64,000 bases of DNA from Coturnix japonica. Taxonomy: Eukaryota > Chordata > Aves > Galliformes > Phasianidae. The stretch lies in the NCBI RefSeq assembly GCF_001577835.2, contig NC_029516.1, positions 22,503,648-22,567,647 on the forward strand, in the 5' to 3' direction. Made by a program: the position numbers and the translations under genes. The stretch's first letter is position 1, and the number at the start of each line of letters is the position of its first letter. This document shows positions 9,701 to 18,639 of the stretch, one piece after another. The notes beneath the pieces were generated by a model, which was not told the origin of the DNA, did not search any database, and saw nothing but the letters and a program-made list of their open reading frames with translations.

Positions 9701-12629
9701 CAACCACAGAGATCATGATTTTGCATGGCCATCCAGCAATGCTCTGCTCATATTAAAAAATCAATAATCTTAGCAGCCTCAGTCTAGGGACAAGTTTAAA
9801 AGGTTGCTCAGATATTCACAGATAGTTGTTAAAGTTGGCCTTACAACTGAGTGTATCGACTGCAGTTAAAATGACAGCCATCACTAAGAGAGAAGCAGCT
9901 TTCCTTGAAGTAGCTTGTATGTAGGTCTTGCTGGCTACCACAGCTTCAGTATCTTTTGCCAGGCAGCGTAAACCTGGATTTTAGCTCAAGCAAAATGAGA
10001 ACAGAATCAAATTATTCATTTTTAATAGGTCGCAATGAAAACTGAAGTTTTCTTTTTGCTTTCCACAGGTCTCATGTGTTCACCTCCCTTATTAGTGCTC
10101 TTCTTTTTTTCTGGTGAAAGACAACATTCACTTCAAGACACAATGGGCGCAAGTCATGGAGTGTCCTTGGAGCATGAGGAATGCTGTCAGACTTCAGTGA
10201 ATTTTTACCATGTTGACAAAACTGCAACATGTGTGTGACAACCATGAGAGCTTTGTTCCCTGGGACTTCCAAGCGTTGTTGAAACAGTTTCTAATTTATT
10301 CTTAGGAAAGGCTCCCCTGCAACTGATCAGCATCAGCATCTCAGTGGTTTGGATGTTGCCAACAAGGCACAGACTCTGATAAGCTCTCCTGTAGACAGCC
10401 ATGTGGGAGGGAGTGCCCAGAGCTTTCCCATGATGTTTAAACAGCTGAAGACAGAATTATAATGGAATTCCCATCCCTGCAACCACAAAACAAGGAGGAG
10501 ATATTTTTACAAACCCAACAGGCTTAGATGGGAGCCAGTGTATAGGGTCTCTTTGATGCCTCTGGTATCAGTTGCTCCTGCACTATCCTCCCAAACACAC
10601 AGACATTGAATTCCTTAATCCCAAGAAATCTGGAACACTGGGAGCTGCAGAAATAAGTCAGTATAACCACAGTGTGTGCAAACATTGCATTGGAACAAAT
10701 CCAGGCTGTGTTTGTGGGATGACCAGACTGTGCTGTGCCACCAACTGCAGCACTGGGTAGGGTCCAAAGGGACGCAGACAGCACTCCTGTGCTATGTGAT
10801 TCCCATCCAGGTTCAAGACCAAAATGAAGGATCAACTCCATCCTGACAGTGAACTCAGGAATCGAAAATGAGCTGCTGAGGAGACAAGTAAGTGTGTCTG
10901 CAGAAAGTCAAGGGAAACTTCTCAAAATCAAGTGCCACATTCTCTCAGTTCTATTTCAGATGTACTGGGAACCACAGTTCCTGACAGAGTCACTGGGGAC
11001 TACTTGCACAAATAGAAATGACCCCTGAGTCCTGTTCAGTGGAACTCGTGTCCACATATCCAGCCTGTGAAATTCAGATAGAAGATCATCCTGCAGCATT
11101 AAATGATATCATTGTGAACAAATTGATCATCAATGAACTCTTCCAGACATTTCACTATAGGAAATCTAGATGTTCACCATATCCTATTGCAGTTCTAGTA
11201 CAGTAAAGCACAGAGACCACTGGCTGATATGAAAGTCTAGGCCCACTATAAAATGCCCATAGTAATTTGAGGCCCAACAAAGTAGCAGCTCTAAATTATA
11301 TAGCAGCTTCCTACTGCAAACTCTGCATGCTCCAGAACTTAAGTTAGTCAGGTTCTGAAGCAGCTCATAACAATGCCATCAACCCAAATTTCCATTCTCC
11401 TTCTGAAAACTGAAATCTGCAACCAAAAAATCAGGGGTTCAAATAACCAATGTATTTATATCAACTTTGTTTCCCAGTTTCTGGATGGCATTTTGTTTTC
11501 CTTACTGACCTCTTCATGATACCAATATTATTCATGGCAAATAAAGCTTAGGTAAAAACTTATGTATACGGAAAATCCAGGTTTGCAAGAATTACACTGA
11601 TGATACACATTCATGCTTCCTTCTGCAGCATGACAGACTCTCCTTCCTCTGCATCATTCTTTTCCCTGCCTCTCTTCCTTCTCCATCAGCTGCCTCTCTG
11701 GGCTTGCAATACTTCACCAGTAGTTTCTGTGTAAGGTACACCAGCTTTGCTGCTGTATTTGTGAACCATGGCCGTGGCTTTCAGGAGCTCAGGTGGGGTT
11801 CTCTGCCCTGCACCTGCAGACGGCCGTGCACCTGATGTGAGCCACTGACAGCTGACTTTGTGACAGTAGCATAAAAAGACTGCGCTGGACCCCCTGAAAC
11901 CTTCCAATTAACGCACACGTGTTTTAACAACGTCTGTACTCTGCTTTACAAAAACAAGCCATCCATAGCCGAGCAAGGTGCCCCACAAACATCAACGCTC
12001 TGCCCCTGGGAGCACACCCAGCCAGGAAAGCTGCTAAGATCAGAGTGTGGACTTGAACTACGGACAAAGCGCAGGTTTAATTCCTCTCCCGTTAGCAGCC
12101 CGGCAGGCAGAACACGCCGAGCTGCCCGCAGGTCCTCACGGCGGCCATGGGGGCACTGATGCGGCAGAGCAGAACCCCCCGCCCCCCGGCCCGGGCCGCT
12201 CACACACTCACCAGATGTGCAGGCAGCTGAGCACCGCGAAGACGATCCCCAGCACCAGGGCCAGCGGGACGGCGAGCAGCAGGCTCAGCAGCTTGTACAG
12301 CACGTACTTGCTGAGCTCGAACAGAGCGTGGCTGCAGATCCACACCTTGTCGAAGGAGTGGGTGAGCTCGGGCTCGGCGATCACGTCCTCGAAGCCCAGC
12401 TGGAAGAGCGAGCAGCCCCGACGGCCGTCAGCCGCCGCCCGGACCCGGCCCCGCCGCCTCCCCCCACCGCCCCGCCCGGCACCTGGAGGTGGGCGTTCAT
12501 CCCGCGGGGGTCCCGCTCCAGCGCGTCCTCCGCGCACTTCTCCGCTTCGGACAGCTCGGGGCCGCCCGGAGGGAAGTTGTCGTCGTCCATGAAGATGCGG
12601 GTGTCCGCCTTCTCCGTCTCCAGCCCCAT
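6594..12629 (-). CDS. CAV2: Caveolin-2, three coding exons (whole CDS span)
   Basis: The CDS joins 12629-12483, 12399-12212 and 6744-6594 on the minus strand: 147+188+151 nt, giving 161 residues and a TAA stop (human CAV2 has 162). The product starts MGLETEKAD. It carries the caveolin signature FEDVIAEP at residues 52-59, then [16 protein letters not shown], a hydrophobic hairpin at about 85-106, and a C-terminal segment with [19 protein letters not shown]. In this family CAV2 is an integral membrane protein, both termini cytosolic, that hetero-oligomerises with CAV1 in Golgi and plasma-membrane caveolae. All splice sites are GT-AG. The ATG at 12629-12627 has G at -3 and G at +4; the frame stays open upstream to 12881, but homology begins at this ATG. 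Met14, the start of the human beta isoform, is kept. Residue 19 is Phe and residue 27 Ser, where human has Tyr. The cysteine aligned with human Cys145 is Phe144. Identification is very secure. Confidence 0.97.
8093..8134. repeat. 12-bp perfect inverted repeat in CAV2 intron 2
   Basis: AACAGTTGTTTG at 8093-8104 pairs with CAAACAACTGTT at 8123-8134, leaving an 18-nt loop that holds a further AACAGTTG-like copy. The core CAGTTG/CAACTG is an E-box/MYB-like motif. No extension of the stem is seen. Confidence 0.8.
9506..9553. repeat. Hairpin-forming inverted repeat in CAV2 intron 2
   Basis: GAGAAGAGCTC at 9506-9516 pairs perfectly with GAGCTCTTCTC at 9543-9553. After a 5-nt bulge, TGAA (9522-9525) can pair with TTCA (9539-9542), giving about 15 pairs and a 13-nt loop. 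It is shorter than a typical pre-miRNA. Confidence 0.75.
12212..12399 (-). CDS. CAV2: CAV2 coding exon 2
   Basis: This 188-nt exon begins [10 protein letters not shown] and ends ...LSCLHI plus two bases of the Trp112 codon (phase 2). It encodes the caveolin signature, the scaffolding-like segment and the intramembrane hairpin. The acceptor reads CTCTTCCAG|CTGGGC and the donor TG|GTGAGTG. A CTGAC branch-point match lies with its A 28 nt before the acceptor end. The intramembrane proline (VPLA) that bends the hairpin is present. Confidence 0.96.
12400..12482 (-). other. CAV2 intron 1, 83 nt and G-rich
   Basis: This very short GT-AG intron separates exons 1 and 2. On the coding strand it has repeated GGG or longer runs, including four runs with loops of 1-7 nt between about 12450 and 12478. 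That fits the usual G-quadruplex pattern. Its length is 2 modulo 3, so retention would shift the frame. The branch-point candidate CTGAC is at 12431-12427. Confidence 0.9.
12483..12629 (-). CDS. CAV2: CAV2 coding exon 1
   Basis: This exon encodes residues 1-49, the cytosolic N-terminal region, from MGLETEKAD to MNAHLQ, and ends in phase 0. The donor is CAG|GTGCC, with GT at 12482-12481. The acidic MDDD stretch (residues 14-17) matches human CAV2, but the following 25 residues diverge strongly and contain no tyrosine. The exon lies inside the CpG island. The 5'UTR start cannot be fixed from sequence. Confidence 0.95.
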
Positions 12630-12921
12630 GGCGCTGCCCGGCGCTGCCCGGCTCCCGCCCTGCCCCGTCCGCCGCCCCCGGCACCGCGGCCTTGCCGGGC
12701 TGGGGCGGAGCGGCGCGGGGAGGCCCGGCCACGCCCCGCAGGGCCGCACCGAGTCGTGTCTGCTGCCCGCAAGCAGCCCGGGGTGAACGGGACAGGAGCA
12801 GCGCACCACGGCTGCCGTGCCCAGCGTGCATCTGTAACTTGTCATAAACTTAGCATTCCTCAAACCGCCTGACTGTCCCACAGAAAGTCACGCATCCATC
12901 ATGACAAGCTGTTGTTGTGTC

Positions 12922-12979
12922 CTGTCAGGGGGTTGGCTGACAGTTTACATGGTTTAAGACTAAGAGTGCCCTATAAAAG
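12922..12979 (+). promoter_or_regulatory. Candidate divergent promoter: TGACAG inverted pair plus TATA box
   Basis: CTGTCAG at 12922-12928 and CTGACAG at 12937-12943 form a perfect 7-bp inverted repeat with an 8-bp spacer. Each arm holds TGACAG, the half-site of TGIF/MEIS-type homeodomain factors. TATAAAAG follows at 12972-12979 in the + orientation, about 340 bp upstream of the CAV2 ATG and pointing away from it. Transcription from here is inference only. Confidence 0.3.
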
Positions 12980-13060
12980 CAAGCAGATTCCTGTAAGGGC
13001 TGCTGGAGGCACTGACAGTGCTGATGTATGCACTGAGCTCAGGGGCGCCCCTAGTAGCAG

Positions 13061-13096
13061 GTAGCCACAGTAGCCACAGTAGCCACAGTAGCCACA
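13061..13096. repeat. 9-bp tandem repeat, four units
   Basis: Four exact copies of GTAGCCACA stand head to tail. A degenerate start (gtagcag) precedes them and GTCTCTC follows. The array is about 90 bp downstream of the + strand TATA box. Exact identity of the units suggests a young or variable array. Confidence 0.9.
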
Positions 13097-13401
13097 GTCT
13101 CTCAAGTGTCATTGCTAATCAATGATCAAGACTTCTTGAATTAAAACAAATCCAGCGCTGTTAATTTTCTTTATTACTCACCGCTGCATTAAATTAGGAA
13201 CGGCCTTAAGCTGAGAGGAGCGCACAGGAAAGTGATACAAAAATAACCGCAAGGTTTGGGTAGGAAATCACCTAACACAATGCCCTGCACTGTGCTGCAT
13301 TGTTCTGGACCGGATAACTTCTGAAGAAGTGCTTCACAACTCTGCGTAACTCCCGGTGATGCTTTTTTTCTCCCCTGCTGATGAGTTTGGAGATCCTGGT
13401 G

Positions 13402-14007
13402 TCACGTAAAGGGTTTATATCCAGCAGTCTGGATGTGGCTCCTTAGCTTTAAAGGCTCACAGCGGTTGACAATTGGTTTAAATACAAGCAAAGAAACAGA
13501 GTGATGACTCAGGATATACTTTTGAGCTTCATTTCTAGCTCTCAGTTCCTCTTTTTTTCTCTTCAGTGAGTGGGAGGAACAAAAAGACCAGCTGACAGGC
13601 TTGAGGTTCAGATACCCTTCAGGATCCTTCTGTCCACCAATTACTTTTCTAACTTCTGGGTATGGGAGCTGCTGCTCCAGCCTTACTACAGCCTGAGGGC
13701 AGTCACTGGGCTTCTGGTGGCTGCTTGTGTTGGATATGGTGCTGCTGAAAAGCGAGGTGGGGGCAACCAGCAGAGGGTCCCAAGGTAACCCTTTGGCTAC
13801 TGAAGTCAGCGTGTCCTCCTTAATGTCAAGGACTGTTGCCTTCTTCCTTACCAGACAAATAGACTGGTGTGCTTGTTCTGCTCCTGAACACGTCTGCCCT
13901 GTTCCCACCCCCTCCTGTGATTCACTCCACCAACCTGCTGGAACAGTGAGCCTATAGCTCCACATGCTGAGGAAATAAACTGTACCTCCATTTTCGAAGC
14001 ATTCCAC
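13402..14007 (-). other. 201-codon open frame upstream of CAV2, function unknown
   Basis: An uninterrupted frame begins MECFENGGTV about 1.4 kb upstream of the CAV2 ATG, on the same strand. It has no signal peptide, no clear membrane segment and no domain that I recognise; a basic stretch KRKKEELRARNEAQ lies near residue 150. A frame this long is within chance for 64 kb read in six frames, so I do not call it a gene. Confidence 0.15.
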
Positions 14008-17000
14008 ATTTTGCTGCTCTATTTCTTAACAAAAAAAGAATGGGTTAAGTCAGTTACATTTAGCCTCTAACCAGTGCGTAATTTTATTGCAAAATGTCAA
14101 GTCAGTTCAACCTTTGTTTTATAAGGATGTTCCTGTTTAAACTTTGAACATGACTTTGATTATTGTAGTGTTTTATATACAAATAGAGACTATCTTTCCT
14201 GAACATGGCAAGGATGTCAGTTATATGGCTTCTGGCAAAAGCCTACACAGTTATACTTTGCATTTCAGAAAGTTCTCCAGTCTTTGCAACAAGACCCTGA
14301 ATAACGTCCGGTTGGATCTTAGGAAGTCTGTTCTGCTTGTCTGGTTGAGTTCAGTTTTCAGCCTGCTTTCTGCCTCTTTCCTTTTTCTCTCCCCTTTTAA
14401 AAGCATGTATTTCTTACCTCAACAAAAATGTCTGTGTCATGCTTATCATATAGCACTTTACATTTTCAGGGCTAAAGGACAAGAAATGATGTTAGTTTCT
14501 CCTGTAATCTCATTGGACTTTCACCCAAAGTGTGCTTTGAGTAAGGTATTTTCTTTTCAAAGTCAGTATTGAAAATCTTAAGAATTTCTAAGTAGCTGTG
14601 AGAAGAGTCTCCTATTTTTACATCTTTATGATATCTAAGGAATTTTTGCTACCACTGCTTCACAGACAGGCTGATGGGACACAGAATATCGTTTGGGTTC
14701 TGAGTATTTAGTGAACATTGCAAGTGAGGTGTGAGCAGAGTGGCTGCAGAGTGGCTGCAGCCCTCAGCTGAACACAAGGCGAGAGTAGGAGGAGAGGAAG
14801 CTGAACAGCTGAGACTTTTCAGCCCCTTTTCAGCCTGTTTACCCAAGTTTTCTTCTGAGAAATGCGTGCCTGAGTCTAAATCCATATGAAGGAAGCAGGT
14901 GTAGTGAAGACATTTGCGTAGCATTCGGGGATGTGCGATGGTGTATCTCAGAGCTTAAAGGTGTGGATTAAAATCTATATAAAAGCTATATAAATATATA
15001 TTTTATATATATATATAAAAATTCAGAGTAGGTAGATTTCATATTCAGATTTGATACAGGTGGAGAGGTTCAAGCTGAAAACTCCATCACATTGTTTTGA
15101 TATAGCTATTTCTGCAGGTATATATGTGTGTGTGTTTATGTATTTACTGTATTTTGAAATGTATGCATAAGAAAAACTGATGGGAGACTTTCACCCAAAG
15201 TAGCTCTGTTATCCATATGGTAGTTTGCCACCCCTGAACCACTATCTCTTGACTTGTTGCAAGGAGAAAGAGAAGTAGGTCCTGACCTTGTGTAGAGGCT
15301 CTCATGCTCTCACTTGCTTTTCTTGTAGTTTTCTTCCCCATGGAGTGCAAATTTTGCTGCCTTCAGTGATCAATCAATGTAAACAAATGGAAGCCGCAGA
15401 TAAACATTTATATTTATTTTGCCAAATTCTATCCTACTCTGCTGAATTTAAGCCAAAAGCTTCTATGAAGACAGTTTGTGTATATGTCAGGGTGAAAGCT
15501 GCTTACAGAACCCAAGTAGAGATGATGTGATAAATGTGTTCAGGTCAAAAACTGGTTGCAGAAATGATTTTAGGATTTTCTGAAAATCTTTCAGCCAAAC
15601 CAGGCTGGAGAGAATAAAGTTACTTATAATAACTTTCAGCATAGCCTCTGATGTCTAATATGAGAAGGGAAGAAAGCAAGTGCTCCCATGAGGGCTCCTG
15701 AATTACTGTTTTGCTGATTTACCAGTTAGTGCTCAAATCAGCTCTAGAGGGGAGGTGAGAGACTTTGTTGCTTTATGGTAACAGTGGGGATTCAGTTTTG
15801 TGAGGAGATGGAAAGCATGGGGAATAGCAGAGGGAGCAGAAGTGAGGCATTTTTTAGTTGTTTCTTCTTTCATTTCTCCAATCAGCAGAACTCTTGAGAT
15901 GCTTTCTGTGTGTTTTCATAATTTGTGTCTTCATTTTTCTTTTAATTATCTTTATTATTACAGTTTTTGCTTCTCACTGCACTTTATAAGTATCAGCAGA
16001 GCTGTTATTAATGTGTTGGGATATGCTACAAGGTAAAACTCACCTTGACACTTAGTGATACCCAGATCTGAATGCTGAAAAAAATGATAGTTTAGTGGGA
16101 GAACTCTCAGGCTGGGCACTGGGGCTGACTGACATGTGATACATAGTTTGAGATTTATAGGAAAGGGATTGTTACAGTACATTTTTCCTGTATGCTTGAG
16201 TATGTTGAAAATTATAGGGAGGTATATTGGGTGCTAAGAGGGGATTTAAGGCAAGTTTGCTTAGTGGGCCAGCTGCATGCTGTGAAAAGTTGGGACAGGA
16301 GCGTAAGGTATGGAAAGCTCTGACTGGCAGCTCGTGGTGCCTGCTGGTGCTCCAAGGTTGCCACAGAAAAACTTCTCATTCAATCTTACAGCACAGTCTT
16401 CAAACATCTGCTGCTGAAGTGGCTTGCTAAAATATGGTAACCCTCAAAGTTTGATAGAGCATGAAACCAGAACTGAATGCTGATCAAACCTCAGAGCTTG
16501 CTCTGAAGGCCCGCTAAGTTGAAAAAGGAAAAGGGCTACGGAAGAAGAGGTATGTAAACAGCCCTGATGATGGTGTGACTTGTGGGAAGGAGCAGACAGT
16601 GATTTCTGTTTGAGCAGCCAACAGTTAAGCCAGGGATTCTGGTGGAAAATCAGAAAAGGAGAAGCTGTTTGGCCATCATCTGTTGGAAATATTCGAGGTT
16701 TAGCCCTCTGTGATGCAGAGTCCTGCTCTTTAGCTTTGGTTGTTCCGCATTCGCTGAGGATTACTAAATGCTCTGGTTTAATGAAGGCTCTCTTAATGGC
16801 TATTTTATACTTCTATTAATGGACCATTACTTTGCAGGGTGCTAATATCTTGATGATGACTGGGAATTGCTGAGTGGTGTTCAGTCATTGATGGAGAGTC
16901 TGAAATAAATGAAAAACGAACCCTTGGTACTCTTTAATATCTGCCACAAGCTTCGGTGCCTGGGAATTCTTTTGTTGCCGTTGTTTTAAATCTTAGTAAT

Positions 17001-18524
17001 TTTTTTCTGAAGGTGCAGATTCCTCTCCATTCAGCAGACAGATCAAATACATCTCAGAGCAGTTTATGAATGCTGTCCAGCTGAAATTTGACTCTGAAAG
17101 TGACAACATCTCAATTTAGACTAGCACGGTTTACTTTGCATTTCTAAACCACACTTCAGCCGTTTACTGCCACTAAATTTTCCAGATGAAAACTGAATAT
17201 CTCACAACGTTTGCTGAATGCTCTTTGATCTTTTCACAGGTTTCTGCTTTTCTCATACTTTGGATGTGGAGGGGAAATACTGAGCGTGTTTTGCTTGAAT
17301 TAGGTCATTCTCTTGTGCATTTCTTCTGCCTTTACAAAAAAATTCTTGTGATCTGATAAACTACTTATCCTAAGAATGCATTTTTGCTCTGTTTGCAGTA
17401 TGTTGATGAGACAGAACATCTCCAAGGAATTCTCAGCAATAAATTAATTCAATCCTTGAGAAAAAGGAATTTGTTTATTTCTTTGTTTGTTTGTTGCTAA
17501 AATATAGAAAAAAAAAAAAAACAAAAAACTTTTCATCCCTATTCAGAGTTTCCTTTTAGAATGGCTTAGTGGAAAACTGATGAGTCTTTCCTTCCCAAGG
17601 CATTGGTTGGTCCTATACTTAGGGCTCACAAGGGACTTTTACTTGCACAAGGAGTGCTTCACAAACACTACTGTTGCGTTATTTTGTTGTTGGCACTTTT
17701 TTCCCCCCTTTTTCCTAACTTGTTCTCTATCTTTTTATAGTGGCTTACTTGGGTGGCTTGTTTGAATCTTGACTTCTTTTGGTAAATTAATCATTAAGTC
17801 ATTTCTGAGATTAAAAAAATCCTTTACAAAAAAGTGGCTGCTGCTTTGGGGAGGGTAGAATTTTCAGAATACTTCTGTAAAGATTGTGCAATTAAAATAA
17901 TTCTACTTTAGAAACTGAACTGAGATGAGAGTCCAGGAGAGAAAGACTCTGTTTGTTATCCATTTAGGTAACTTTTTGTTGGCCATGTGAGCAATGAGCA
18001 TTTTTGATAATGATTTGAGTCAAATTCATGTAGTTGCTCCTGTTCTTGAAGATACACTTGGGTTGTGTGTCTTCTCTCTGTAAGAATTCTCTAGTATCAT
18101 TTGGATTTTAGATTGGTGATTGTCCATGCAATTACCACACATATATCTTTATCAGATATGAAAATATGTTTGTACTGTATGTGTGCATATAGACCTATTA
18201 CAGTGTTTTGCTCTGTCCACATTGTACCAAGGAAAGAGACAGGAGGCCAATGAATGCAAAGCTATTTTATAGACAGAATGCACAAGATAAAGTCTGGTGA
18301 ACTCTGATTCTTCTTCAATTAGCTCCTCCAGTTGTTTGTTTTTAGTTGTTTTTTCTCCCCCCTCCAGACTGCTCCCTTCCAATTCTACATGCTTTTTCTC
18401 TTTCTGTCTTTATTAAATCCAGATGGAATAAGGAAACTTGCTTAAGTGAGTCAGCTGCACCCAGTGGGTTCAACAAATGCCGGAAGAAATGGTGTGTATG
18501 TGATGCTCGCATCTTGTGGTGCTC
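14008..18524. other. Intergenic, no gene seen
   Basis: Unique AT-rich sequence. The longest frame (14144-14572, + strand, 142 codons) is unrecognised and hydrophobic in its middle, with no promoter or splice context. An AT repeat is at about 15000 and an A-rich run at about 17510. Confidence 0.55.
14975..15021. repeat. AT-rich TATA-type repeat
   Basis: This AT-only stretch is dominated by TATA and ATAT and is partly self-complementary. Similar but shorter runs occur near 23920 and 56778, and a longer patchy one at 51040-51130. Confidence 0.75.
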
Positions 18525-18639
18525 AGGAATATGTTTTAGTGTAAGGTTGTTAGAGTTAGAGTACTGGTTAGGCTGCGGTTGGACTTGATGATCTTCAAGG
18601 TCTTTTCCAACCTGGGTAATTCTATGATTCTATGATCTT
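18525..18639 (+). mobile_element. CR1 LINE 3' end fragment
   Basis: This short 5'-truncated copy has the GGTTGGACTTGATGATCTTC block, TTTTCCAACCTGGGTAATTC, and the terminal octamers TCTATGATTCTATGAT. It belongs to the CR1 group whose tail reads GGTCTTTTCCAACC. Confidence 0.88.

Larger units (their letters stand above)
6745..12211 (-). other. CAV2 intron 2, about 5.5 kb
   Basis: This intron of 5467 nt runs from GTGAGTG to TTTTACAG. I see no CR1 copy and no convincing exon in it; the open frames are short. It contains two perfect inverted repeats (8093/8134 and 9506/9553, listed separately) and several AT-rich stretches. The first few hundred bases after exon 2 are still GC-rich, as the tail of the CpG island. 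Confidence 0.85.
12080..12800. promoter_or_regulatory. CAV2: CpG island and GC-box promoter of CAV2
   Basis: CpG and GC content rise abruptly here against an AT-rich background. The region covers the area upstream of the CAV2 ATG, exon 1, intron 1 and exon 2. Sp1-type GC boxes upstream of the ATG include GGGGCGG at 12702-12708 and its complement-type CCGCCCC at about 12672. I see no TATA box in the minus orientation, so dispersed, Sp1-driven initiation is likely. Confidence 0.8.

Noticed and set aside
12047-12881. Several long open frames on both strands in the CpG island
   Set aside because: GC-rich sequence has few stop codons, so several frames are open at once. Only the CAV2 exon frames show homology and proper splice sites.
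14144-14572. 142-codon + strand frame
   Set aside because: Hydrophobic by AT-rich composition, with no family resemblance and no supporting signals.
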